A stretch of 64,000 nucleotides of DNA from Hypericum androsaemum (lineage: Eukaryota > Streptophyta > Magnoliopsida > Malpighiales > Hypericaceae), in the NCBI GenBank assembly GCA_963995505.1, contig OZ023182.1, forward strand, positions 15,537,619 to 15,601,618, written 5' to 3'. Of this stretch, positions 33,240 to 43,916 are shown piece by piece (positions within the stretch are counted from its first letter, which is position 1; each line of letters opens with the position of its first letter). The notes beneath the pieces were generated by a model. That model saw nothing but the letters and a program-made list of their open reading frames with translations. It was not told the DNA's origin and did no database searches. Made by a program: the position numbers and the translations under genes.

Positions 33240-33800
33240 CGATGCCAACCGCCTCAAACGATGTCAACTTGGCACCGGCTCATGATGGAAACCGAAACTG
33301 CCTTTAGACGATATCAACTTAGCAACCAACTCATGATGGAAACCGAAGCCGCCTTAGACAATGCCAACTTGGCTACCGACTTATGATGGAAACCGAAGCT
33401 GCCTTAGACAATGCCGACTTGGCTACCGACTCATGATGGAAACCGAAGCCGCCTTTGACAATGCCGACTTGGCTACCGACTCATGATAGACACTGAAACC
33501 GCCTTAGTTAATCCCGACTTGGCTACCGACTCGGCTACCGACTCATGATGAAAACACAAACCGCCTTAGTCATATCGATGACGCCAACTTGGCTCCGACT
33601 CATGATGGAAACCGAAGCCGCCTTTAGACGATGCCAACTTGACTACAACTCATGATGAAAATCGAAATCGCCTTTGTCATATCGATGATGCCAACTTGGC
33701 TCCGGTTCATGATGAAAAATACAAACCGCCTCAGTCATATCGATGTCAAAACCGTCTTAGTCACATTGAAGGACCGACTTGGCTCTGACTCATCTCGAAC
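33240..33800. repeat. Tandem repeat of about 50 bp in the solo LTR
   Basis: About ten imperfect units around ACTTGGCTACCGACTCATGA and TGGAAACCGAAGCCGCC, with length variants. No coding frame is conserved. Confidence 0.8.
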
Positions 33801-33849
33801 GTTTCTGCCAAAATAATGTTATCTTTTAAAGCCCAATGAGTAAAGCACC

Positions 33850-35690
33850 AAACAAGCGAGCATCGAGCGAGCAGCACCGAGTGACCACTGAGCGAGCGAG
33901 AGAGCACCGACCGAGCGAGCTAGCATAAGGTGGGAGATCTTGTCTTCAAATGGACTTTTGGCCCTCTTTCGATGCGAATTTGAAGATAGCGTAAACTACA
34001 AAGTTGTAGATCTACGTCTTAGCTTTGCATAGCAATTTGAATCATTTTGATCGGAGGTCTGAGGCGAAATCTATGATTTTTCTACCAAAATGCGATGAAC
34101 CTTAGTGAGCACCGAGCGAGCGGCACCAAGCGAGCATCGAGCGAGCGGCACCGAGCGAGCAAGCAAGTGAGCGATCGGCACCGAGCGAACATATAGCGAG
34201 CGAGCACATCAACCGAGCAAGCACCACATGAGCGAGCGAGCACAAAGTGAGCGAGCAAGCACACCACGAGCGAGCGAACAAGCACCGGGCTAGCGGAACC
34301 GAGCAAGCGAGCATGCACCGAACGAGCAAGCGGCATCGAGCTAGCACCGAGCGAACAAGCGAGCGGGCAGCACCTAGCGAACGAGCAGCACTGAGTGAGC
34401 GCGCGGTACTGAACAAGTCAGCGATCGGCACCGAGTGAGCCAGCGGTACTGTACGAGCGAGCGGCACCAAGTGAGCGAGCACGCACTGAGTGAGTGCGCG
34501 ACACCGAGTGAACGAGCGGCACCGAGTGAGCGAGCAGCACCAAGTGAGCGAGCACGCACCAAGTGAGCGACCGATACCAAGTGACCACCAAGCGAGCGGC
34601 ACCGAGTGAGCGCGCGGCACCATGTGATCGAGCGACACCATGTGAGCGAGCGGGATTGAGTGAACGAGCGGCACCATGTGAGTGAGCGGCACCAAGTGAG
34701 TGAGCACGCACCAAGTGAGCGACCGGTACCAAGTGAGCGCGCGGCACCGAGTGAGCGCACGGCACCATGTGAGCACACGGCACCGAGTGAGCGCGCAGCA
34801 CCGAGTGAGCACGCGACACAGAGTGAGCATGCGACACCGAGTGAGCGCGCAACAGCGAGTGAATGATCAGCACCGAGTGAGCGAGCGGCACTAAGTGAGC
34901 GAGCACGCACCAAGTGAGCGACCGGTACCAAGTGAGCACTGAGCGAGCGACACTGAGTGAGCACCGAGCGAGCGGCATTGAGCGGGTGACACCGAGTGAG
35001 CGAGTGGCACCACGTGATCGAATGGCACCATGTGAGCGAGCGGCACCTAGTGAGCGAGCGGCACCTAGTGAGCGAGCGAAACCGCGTGAGCCCACGGCAT
35101 CGAGTGAACAAGCGGCAACAAGTGAACAAGCGGCACCAAGTGAGCGAGCACGCACCAAGTGAGCGACCGGTACCAAGTGAGCGAGCAGCACCAAGTGAGC
35201 GCGCGACACCATGTGAGCGAGCAGCACCGAGTGAGCGAGCGGCACTGAGTGAGTGCACGACACCGAGTGAAAGCGCGGCACCGAGTGAAAGCGCGGCACC
35301 GAGTGAGCGAGCGGCACTGAGTGAGCAAACACGCACCTAGTGAGCGACCGGTACCAAGTGAGCACCGAGCGAGCGGTACCGAGTGAGCACCGAGCGAGCG
35401 GCATTGAGCGGGCGACACCGAGTGAGCGAGCGGCACCAAGTGAGTGAGCGGCACCAAGTGAGTGAGCGGCACCGAGTGAGCGTGCGGCACCATGTGATCG
35501 AGCGGTACCATGTGAGCAAGCGACACCGAGTGAGCGAGCGAAACTGAGTGAGCCAGCGGCACCGAGTGAATGAGCGGCAACAAGTGAGCGAGCGGGACCA
35601 AGTGAGCGTGCGATACTGAGTGAGTGAGCGGCACCATGTGAGCGAGCACATCGACCGAGCGAGGTGAGCAAAGTGCACGCAAGTGAAGAA
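33850..35690. repeat. Short-period GAGC-rich minisatellite in the solo LTR
   Basis: Variants of ACCGAGTGAGCGAGCGGC repeat for about 1.8 kb. A higher-order pattern is visible: the block GCACGCACCAAGTGAGCGAC or a close variant recurs near 34550, 34705, 34900, 35150 and 35330. Because the repeat lacks stop codons in several frames, long artificial open frames appear on both strands. They are not genes. Confidence 0.9.
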
Positions 35691-36049
35691 TGAACGAAAC
35701 CAAAAATCTGGCTTAATCTAAAGCTGAGGCTTTTTTTTAGTCCCAACAGTCTATAACCCATTTACTTTAAGTACTACATAGTTATTTTTTTTAATCATAT
35801 ATTGTTTTGTTTTTCCCCTTTTAGATGGAGAATTCTAAAATTAAATTTTTTTGGTGAGACATTTTTTAACATGTACGCACGTGGATAATTACGTGTATTT
35901 ACTTTTCTCGCTCCTCCTTTTTTTTTTAGATCGGATTGAGTGGGGACTAAAGAAAATTTGTCCATAGGTGGGGACTACATTTTGGACCGTCAGATTTGAT
36001 TATCTTTAAATCTGATGGTCAATAATCTATCAGGTGAAATTGGTTTGCA

Positions 36050-38410
36050 TGTGAAGTGATATTGGTTCGCATGTGAAGTGATATTGGTTTGCAAGACACT
36101 GGTTTACATATGAAGTGATATTGGTTTGCATGTGATGTGATATTGATTTGCATGTGTAGTGATATTGGTTTGAGTTAGTCCCCATGTTTGGGGACTACCC
36201 CAATCTCCACCAAATCTTCCCCCTTTTTTTGAATGATCTCCTCGCTTGAGCTAATTGAACGAACGAACGATCTAGGAAGGCGAGTGGAATATTCAACTTA
36301 AACTCATAAAGCCACTGTGCACCTAGTACGTACTGAGAATGGATTGAGTGGGGACTAAAGAAATTTAATCCATAGGTGGGGACTATTTTTTGAACCGTTA
36401 GATAAGATGTGGTGCCCAAAATTTTAAATCTAATGGTCAAAAACTATTAAGGGGCTTTTTAGTCATTTTCAATCAAAGAAATATCAATTTCTACTAAAAT
36501 TAGTTCTCTCTTTCCCGAGAATTAGTACTCTCTCTCCCAACCTCCTACACATTTTCCATATTTTCGAGATTTCTGACTGTTCCCCTTCCATATTCTCTCT
36601 TTTTCCCACCCACTTTCCCTCTCTCCCCGTTTCTCCCTCTCCCTCTCCGTGGTCTTCTTCTCCCTCTTCGTGGTTACCCATCCTTCATGAACAACCTCTG
36701 TGACCCTCCGTGACCAACCTCCCGCCCCAACCTCTGTGGTTACCCTCCGTGACCAACCTCTCCATCTCTTCCCCTTCTCCTCGCATTCCTGTGGGAAAGT
36801 TGACTATAGCCGGTGACCTCTTCATCTCTTCCCCTTCCCCTCGCATACCGGCGACCATACCGTTTTCCTCTCCATCTCATCCCCCTCTCCTTTGCCGCGT
36901 TTGGTTCTTTGTGGTAAAGTTAGGTTCTTTGTAGTTTTGGCTTTCTAGGTTTCCATTTTTTGTGATAATATTTGGTTCTTTAATGGTTGGTATTGAGGTT
37001 TATTTGTATGTTTATTGTGTTTCTAGATCTGGCGCACACGTTTTCTTACCTGCCGAGAGGTCTTAAATTTATTGATTATAATAGTAATATTGGCTTGAAA
37101 GAGTGAGTGTCTACCCCAGTTTCGAATTTGGTTCTTGGAATTGAAGTAATTTTTGGTTGGTAAGAGAGCATGCTAGAGAGGGGATGGACGATGAAGATGG
37201 GAATGGTTTTGTGAGTTTAAACCTCATGTCCCTCTTTTATTAGCTTGTTCTTATATCGATTTTATTCGGATTGATATTTGTTTGAACATATTTAGATATT
37301 GGTTTGTAGATGTACTGATACTGGTTTGAAACTGTATCAATATTGGTTTGCGTCTGTATTGACATTAGTTGTGTATGTATCGATATTGGTTTGATTCTGA
37401 GTTGATATTGGTTTGGGTATGTATTGATATTGGTTTAACTCTGTTATGATATTGGTTTTACTCTGTCATGACATTAGTTTTACTCTGTAATGACAATGGT
37501 TTTAGTCTGTTATTATATTAGTTTTACTCTGTTATGATAATGGTTTTAGTCTGTGATTATATTGGTTTCAGTCTGTGGTGATATTGGTTTCTGTATGATC
37601 TAATACTGGTATCATTCCTTTTTGTTGTATGATAGGAAGAGGGGGATGACTTTTTTCACAACGATGAAAAAGGAAATAAGGAGGATGATGAGGACGAAGA
37701 GGATGAAAATGAACCTCGATTGGATCACTTGAATAAAAAGAGAAAAAAGAATAATGAGGAGCATAGAGAGGATGTTGGAGTAAAGAACGTTGTTCTTGAG
37801 GATGAAGGAAAGAAGAAGGTTTATATAAGAACTAGGAAGTCGACTAGGGTTTGGCAGATATGACTTGTGTTTTGACTGATATTGTACGGACATTTTCTAA
37901 TGGATATGGGCTTGTTTCAGACTTATTTTATTTGTCAGTTTCATTTTAACGTTATTGTATTGATATTGGTTTTAGTCTATAAAGATATTGGTTTGAGTAT
38001 GTTTTGTGTATGGTTTGAGTCTGTGTTGATGTTGATTTCAATATGTGTAGATATTGGTTTGAATCTCTAACGATATTAGTTTTCAGGTGTAGAGATATTG
38101 GTTTTTATCTGCAGAGATATTGGTTTTCAGCTGTATAGATATTGGTCTTCAGGTCTATTGAGATTATTTTTCAGGTCTGCTGAGATTGGTATTTAGGTGT
38201 ATTGGTATTGTTTTACTTTGAATGATATTGGTAGTCCGAATTTGATATCCCATATGCCTAGCGATATTGGTTTTGTTCGGCAGCGATATTTGTTGTATTT
38301 TTTTACGGTACCGATTTTGATTTTGAGCTGAAATAATATTGTTGTTATGGTTTAAAAGATAGTGGTTTTGTGATATGGATATATTAGTTTTAAGATGTAC
38401 CAATATCATC
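36050..38410 (+). repeat. Plus-oriented GATATTGGTTT array
   Basis: Degenerate units of about 19-22 bp (GATATTGGTTTGCATGTGA and relatives), dense at 36050-36170, 37260-37620 and 37950-38410. It is interrupted by a pyrimidine-rich, promoter-like stretch at 36500-36900 and an exon-like piece at 37630-37863. Confidence 0.85.
37630..37863 (+). pseudogene. Exon-like acidic/basic coding relic inside the array
   Basis: After an acceptor-like TATGATAG the plus strand stays open for about 77 codons and then stops. It is highly acidic (NKEDDEDEEDENEPR), then basic (KKRKKNNEEH), and ends with RTRKSTRVWQI. The composition is like a disordered nuclear protein tail and unlike the surrounding array. The source gene was not recognised. 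It could belong to the element's own lost protein or be captured. Confidence 0.4.
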
Positions 38411-38869
38411 ATAGAAGGATACCTATTTCATTTGGCTCGTATACCATAAGTTCAAATTTAAGATAAGCTAAAATATTTCCGAATGTTAATAAATAACATG
38501 ATGTTAACTTTTGACAATATCAAGAAAGCTGAAAACCAATATAATCACAGCCAAAAACTAATTTCACCAAAACTACAAACCAATAACTATACAACTTACA
38601 ACCAATAACAATACTGTTAAAAACTAATATCACTACAACGTCAAACCAATATCAATACATGATCAAACCAATATCAATACAATGACAAACCAATATCAAT
38701 AAAATGTCAAACCAATATCAATACAGCGTCAAACTAATATCAATATAACATCAAACCAATATCAATACAATGTCAAACCAATATCAATAAAATGTCAAAC
38801 CAATATCAATACATCGTCAAACCAATATCAATATAGAATCAAAAATAGTTTAATGGTCGATTCAAATCT

Positions 38870-39120
38870 ATATCCATGCAATTTTTTTTGTATTATCTCC
38901 TGGTTCGAGACATCAGTATGACTGGTTTGTTGCTTCTGTTTTGTCTTGTGATGCTTTGCCATTGCTTTTTGCCGACCAACCTCATTACTGCTTTTCAATC
39001 TCTTTCTTGATTTGTTCAGATTTGCACGTTTCTTTATACATTTTCCCCATGCTTTGGATGTTGTCTGGACATCTTCACCTTGTTATGCTTGAGGCGTTGG
39101 TGTACCTTGAAATGGAAATG
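38870..39120 (-). pseudogene. Coding-like relic of a basic protein inside the array
   Basis: A minus-strand frame runs for about 80 codons after a stop, with EDVQTTSKAWGKCIKKRANL and SRKRLKSSNEVGRQ, strongly basic like a nuclear protein. Another exon-like scrap at about 39420-39480 reads MDEIIDCQDDDYNQQTG on the same strand before a GT donor. They may be parts of one gene, captured or belonging to the element. No family assignment is possible. Confidence 0.35.
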
Positions 39121-40149
39121 TTTTAATGTTTAGTAAAAAGATGACAATAAATCAAGTAACGATTAACGAATTCAAGCGAGTTATATTTACCAATATCAAT
39201 AAAGCTAAAACCAATGTCTATATAGTGAAAAACTAATGTCACTAAAGCTACAAACCACTATCAATAAAGATGGAAACTAATATCACTAAACGTACAAACC
39301 AATATCAATAAAGCTGAAAACTATGATGAACACGGCTAAAAACTAATATGAACACTGTTAGAAACTAATATCAGTAAAGCTGAAAGTAGTATCAATTCAC
39401 ATACTATACCTCCAGTTTGTTGATTATAATCGTCATCTTGACAATCAATTATTTCATCCATACTTCGATCTAAATAAGATGTAAACCATTATCACTTTAC
39501 ATACAAACCAATTTCAATAACAAATATCAGTAAAGGTATAAACCAATATCAATGAAGGTACGAACCAATATCAATTAATGTGAAAACCAATATCAAAGAA
39601 GGTACAAACCAATATCAATGAAGCTGAAAAGCTATATAAGGACAGCCAAAAAATAATATCAAAACTGCTATAAACCAATATCACTACATCGTCAAACCAA
39701 TATCACTACAGCGTCAAACCAATATCAATACAACGCCAAACCAATATCAATACAACAGAAACTAATACCACTACATAGTCAAACCAATATCACTACATCG
39801 TCAAACCAATATCAATACAACAGAAACCAATATCAATAAAGCTGAAAACCAATAGCAAATTAGCCTAAAACCAATATCAATACCACCAAAAACCTATATC
39901 AATTCAGGTGAAAACCAATATTAATAAAGCGCTAAACCAATAGCACTACAAGCTAAAACCAATATCAATGCACACTAAAATCAAAATCAATACAAGTGAA
40001 AACCAATATCAATAAAGCTGTAAACCAATAGCGACACACATTAAAACCAATATCCCTGCATATTAAAACCAATAGCATTGAAGCTAAAAACTAATTTCGC
40101 TACATCGTACATCTCAAAACAATTTCTCCGCATCTTAAAACCAATAACT

Positions 40150-40368
40150 TTAAAGTTCACAGATAACATGGAAACTAAATAACAAAAAATATAGATAAAG
40201 TAAAGGATCAACCGGGGGAGGTCGACGGTGACCAGCTTCTCGGAGAACACCGGAAGCCTCCCAAAATGAGCTTGAATTCGAGTTAGACCCTGGAGGCTGA
40301 AGCAACAAACCAGCGAAGGACGAAGGTGGCGGGAGACGGTCCATGAAGCACCAAACAACACCGTTCAA
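40150..40368 (-). pseudogene. Captured exon-like fragment, unknown source
   Basis: A GC-richer island in the AT-rich array. The minus strand opens with MNGVVWCFMDRLPPPSSFAG and continues through SFWEASGVLREAGHRRPPP before running back into the array. This looks like the 5' coding end of an ordinary plant gene. Source not recognised. Confidence 0.35.
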
Positions 40369-40679
40369 CTCTGATCTAGACCAAATCCACCAGATCTGGA
40401 AAAATGAGAGAATAAAATAAAAGGAGAAAAAGTGCGCAACTTTGGGGAAAAGAAGAGGAAGAATTCCGAAGGAGGAAGAAGAGGAGGAAGAAGATAGGTA
40501 AGGAAGAATCCCGAAGGAGGAAGAATCCCATGGATTTTCGTTTTATGAATTTTCGTTTAGGGAAAAAGTAGATGCTAGGGTTTTTGATATTGGTGAAGAG
40601 TCCTCCTTATAGGAAGTTGAAGAGTCCACGTTTATTGGTGGTTATTGTTTACCTTTTTTGAAATTTTCATAATTTTTAT

Positions 40680-40930
40680 TCCTGATATTATTTTTATTAG
40701 TTTTCCAAAATTACCCTTAATAAATTTATTAATACCTAAATTGTCACAATCTCTCCCCGAACTGAGTAGTCTCGATTTTGGAACAGAGAATAGCGGGGGG
40801 GAGATTCCATGGGGACAAGGTTAGTCCCCAAATTTGGGGACTAAAGAGAAGATTGTGGCAATCTAGGTATTAATAAAGGGTAAAATTGGAAAACTAATAG
40901 AAACAAAAGGAGAGATGAAAAATTAGTTGG
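40680..40930. repeat. Imperfect palindrome joining two element ends
   Basis: TATTAGTTTTCC, AAATTACCC and TTAATACCTA at 40695-40745 are mirrored at 40860-40915, and GGGGACTA/TAGTCCCC ends lie at the centre. This is the structure expected where two related elements meet head to head or one has inserted into the end of another. Confidence 0.65.
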
Positions 40931-41894
40931 CACACTTTTTTATGGAAAGACTAAAAAGGTAAAAAAAATATAAACAAATCTCGCGTGAAAAGAGGAAGGG
41001 ACTCTTTCTCTCTCTTTAAATTATTGTCAACTTCAAAAACCCTACTAGCTACTAGATTTTTTTTTTAAATAAACTCAAAGAACCAAAGAATGAAAATTCA
41101 ATAGAAAACCAATATCACTACATTCGAAAACCAATATCACTGCTTTCGGAAATAAATATCACTGCATTCGAAAATCAATATCATTACGTTCGCAAACCAA
41201 TATCACTACGTTCGAAAACCAATATCGCTACGTTCGGAAAACCAATATCACGATGTTCGGAAACCAATATCACCAATTCGAAAACCAATATATCACCACA
41301 TTCAAAAACCAATATCACTATGTTCGAAAACCAATATCATTACAGACTAAAACCAATAGCATTACTTACTCAAACCAATGTCATTACAGACTCAAACCAA
41401 TATCAGTACATTCGAAAACTAATATATCACCATATTCGAAAATCAATATCACTACGCTCGAAAACTAATATCATTACAGACTAAAACCAATAGCATTACT
41501 TACTCAAACCAATATCATTACAGACTTAGACCAATATCAATACATACTCAAACCAATAGCATTACCGACTAAATATCATTACATACTCAAACCAATATCA
41601 ATACATACTCAAACCAATATCTTTACTTATTCAAACAAATTTCATTACAGACTAAAACCAATATCAATATAAACTAAAACTAATATTAATACATACTCAA
41701 ACAAATATCAATACATACTCAAACCAATATCATTACATTCTCAAACCAATTTCATTACAAACTAAAACCAATTTCATTACAGAGTAAAACCAATATCAAT
41801 AAAGACTAAAACCAATATCAATAAAGACTCAAACCAATATCAACACAGACTCAAACCAATATGAATACATACTCAAACTAAAATAATTACAGAC

Positions 41895-42167
41895 TCAAAC
41901 CCTAAATTCAACAACTCCGTTGAGCTTGGCATCGAGGCGGCGGTTGAGATCGTGTGTCTTCTGGGAGACCTGGAGCTCGAGCTCGTGCATTTGCTGGAGA
42001 TAGTATTGCCTCAGCCCATCCCCTTGCTGCGGCTTCTCGCTACTGTTACTGTTCACCGTCCAAGTGTCCTCCGCCTTTCTCGCCGCTTTAACTTCTGGCA
42101 CCGCCATCTCCTCTCTCTCCTACTGTTTCGTCGATTGGAGCTTCTTCTTCTTCTACTTGTACTACTC

Positions 42168-42199
<32 letters not shown>
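41895..42199 (-). pseudogene. RPT6: Captured RPT6 (26S proteasome ATPase) first-exon fragment with 5' leader
   Basis: The minus strand opens at 42107 with MAVPEVKAARKAEDTW and continues through GDGLRQYYLQQMHELELQVS, QKTHDLNRRLDAK. This matches the N-terminal coiled coil of plant RPT6 (regulatory subunit 8), where GLKQYYLQ-IHELQ and QKT--LNRLEAQRNEL are conserved. The resemblance fades after LDAK and the frame ends at 41895 without the AAA domain. A (GA)n run at 42171-42199 is probably the original 5' leader. RPT6 helps unfold substrates for the 26S proteasome; this piece cannot. It lies between the motif array and the right end of the foldback element, so it looks like transposon gene capture. 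Confidence 0.75.
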
Positions 42200-42470
42200 A
42201 TTTCTCTTTTATGGGAAGAAAAAGAGAGATTTTTTTGTTTTAAGAAGAAGAGGCGGCCACGATTTTTTTTTAGGAGATAAAACTGTTTAAATAGATGGTG
42301 GTGGAAACCCTAGTTGGTATCGGATGAGTAAAAAGTCAAAAGTAACCTTCATAGATTAATGGCCCTTGAATTTGCAAATACTGTTTTAAAATTAAATCTG
42401 ACAGCCTATATTAACTCCCCACCTATGGACAACATTTCTTTAATCCCCATTCAATCCATTTAATATTTAT

Positions 42471-43105
42471 GCACTTTTTAATATTTATGCACTTTTTATC
42501 AGTTTTAAAGACAAAAACTTGAACTTACTAAACTTAAATTGCAGAGCCGGCTGTATCTGTACCTTTTTTTTAGGATTGGTTGTATCTGTACTTTATGACT
42601 AATAAAGAAACCTTTTCTCGCTCACCTTGTCAGATCTTTACCATCGTAAAGAAACCAAACAGTACTTAGAGGAGAGAGAAGAAAGAAGCTAATGACTTAT
42701 TACTGATTATTTTCTTTGGTTGAGACAAACTATTATTTTTACGCAACTACATCGACTAATCTAAATTTGATTTAGATAAATTTTTTAAATTTGACAAAAA
42801 ATTTCTAACAAATATTTAATAATATTATATTTCTAAATATTTAAACTCTAAACACTAAAATTTCTAAATGTTTAAACGAAAAAGCACTCCATCTTACTGA
42901 TTGATTACCTTGTTGCAGTGAATAGCTTTGCCTATTACCTGCGAGCTGATGTCATTCTCACAGGCCTGGAACCTGTAATCTTTTAATTTTTCCCTGATCG
43001 ATGCACAATTGTAAGTTATTCTGACAACAAATTATAACGCTTCGTCTTGGGGAAATAGATCCCGGAAATCTGAACCTTTTAACCGGCCAGGGAAATATAG
43101 AAATA
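42471..43105. other. Intergenic stretch, no gene recognised
   Basis: Starts with a duplicated TTAATATTTATGCACTTTTT (about 42460-42500), then AT-rich DNA. Nothing else was recognised. Confidence 0.4.
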
Positions 43106-43109
43106 TTTT

Positions 43110-43383
43110 TTGGGAAAAGTGCAGTTAAGTATCTTGTAGTATTGAAAAAAATCAAGTCAGTAACTTGTGGTTTAAAACGTACTAATTGAGTCAAACTTAT
43201 TCCAATTAAAATCAATTAGAATTTTTTGGAAAAAGTCAAGTTAAGTGCCCTGTGACCGGGCAGGATCCGGGCCTCTAATTGATCTTAATTAAAATAAGTT
43301 TGACTCAATTGATACGTTTTAAACAATAGGGTAGTGACTTGATTTTTTGCGATACCACATAGTACTTAAGTGGATCTTTTCTA
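43110..43383. mobile_element. MITE-like inverted-repeat element of about 275 bp
   Basis: Arms of about 110 bp are inverted copies. The left has GGAAAAGTGCAGTTAAGTA, AAAATCAAGTCA and TTGAGTCAAACTTATT; the right has the complements ending in TACTTAAGTGGATCTTTTC. A third partial copy of the end (GGAAAAAGTCAAGTTAAGT) is in the middle. No target duplication was identified. Confidence 0.7.
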
Positions 43384-43410
43384 TTGTTTTGATAATTTAT
43401 GATAAGATTA

Positions 43411-43560
43411 AAGGTAAAATTACTCTCAGGATCTTGGAGTTTACCATATTCGTCTTCCACACCACTTTATTTTTTAAACAGATTAAAAAGTCCCCAAAAT
43501 TTGGTTTTATAATATTCTCGAGTCCCTCACTGACGTCATCAATCTATTTTTTTATATATT
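43411..43560. mobile_element. Single arm of a MULE-type element related to 282-1402
   Basis: It shares GGTAAAATTACTCTCAGG, an AAAGTCCCC block and TCCCTCACTGACGTCATCA with the left arm at 282-425. No matching right arm was found downstream. Confidence 0.6.
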
Positions 43561-43570
43561 TGAAATGACT

Positions 43571-43916
43571 ATTGAATCCACACCCTTCTACCCGTGGGAT
43601 GTTGCTTGGTCTCGAACTTGGCCTCTCTCTTTGCCTCAGGTATGTTATTTTGGAATGTGATTGTTTACCACTTGTGCAGGCTTTACAAAGACAGGTTACA
43701 GATAGAAGTGATCTATCTTTGCTGGTGGTGAATTGCACAGAAGCTGCTCGAGGTTTCACGGGTTGCTCCTTCAGCTTTTTCCGGCGTGGATGTAATAAGG
43801 CTTCCCATACACTGACTAAGTTCCAGTTGGCAGGTGACTACCTATATCAGGTTTTATTGTCTCCTCCTCCGGCTCTTGTGGAGATTCTTTCTTTCGATCA
43901 AGAAGAACGACATTGA
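43571..43916 (+). pseudogene. LINE RNase H (RVT_3) fragment
   Basis: The plus strand reads LECDCLPLVQALQRQV, SLLVVNCTEAARGFTG and FFRRGCNKASHTLTKF, the second half of the RNase H fold of plant LINEs, where ECD-LPLV holds the middle catalytic aspartate. The first-strand DGS motif is absent. Downstream to about 44418 is non-coding sequence ending in a short A run, which may be the LINE 3' end. A 5'-truncated, dead copy. Confidence 0.7.

Larger units (their letters stand above)
32997..35748 (-). mobile_element. Solo LTR with minisatellite U3, 5-bp target duplication
   Basis: Read on the minus strand, it starts TGTTGGGAC and ends CCCACAACA, with GTCTA on both sides (32992-32996 and 35749-35753). 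No internal retroelement region or second LTR is attached, so it is a solo LTR left by recombination. TATATAAGG lies on the minus strand at about 33229-33237, followed by a CT-rich leader like that of the 21.9-27.2 kb element. The U3 part holds a tandem of about 50 bp (33240-33800) and a long short-period array (33850-35690). Confidence 0.85.
38520..41880 (-). repeat. Minus-oriented GATATTGGTTT array
   Basis: Units of AAACCAATATCAATACA and relatives, about 16-22 bp, densest at 38630-38830, 39530-40130 and 41100-41880. Interrupted by non-repeat pieces at 38870-39130, 39420-39480, 40150-40400 and 40400-41090. Confidence 0.85.
35935..42470. mobile_element. Composite foldback locus of GATATTGGTTT motif arrays with captured gene pieces
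   Basis: Related ends of type GGATTGAGTGGGGACTAAAG, then CCATAGGTGGGGA, occur facing right at about 35935 and 36340 and facing left near 42470. Between them a short motif, GATATTGGTTT with 8-12 variable bases, runs on the plus strand from about 36050 to 38410 and on the minus strand (AAACCAATATC) from about 38530 to 41880, so the locus can fold back on itself. A second pair of GGGGACTA-type ends meets head to head around 40770-40860, and a short complete-looking unit lies at 35935-36215. Several related elements are therefore joined or nested. Exon-like pieces are embedded. No transposase or clear target duplication was found. Confidence 0.75.

Noticed and set aside
34102..35761. Long open frames (up to 447 codons) on both strands at 33.9-35.8 kb
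   Set aside because: They are produced by a stop-free minisatellite, occur in several frames at once, and lie within a solo LTR.
36050..41880. CRISPR-like regular short repeats with variable spacers
   Set aside because: Eukaryotic context, degenerate units, spacers too short and irregular, and the orientation reverses midway; it is a transposon-related array.
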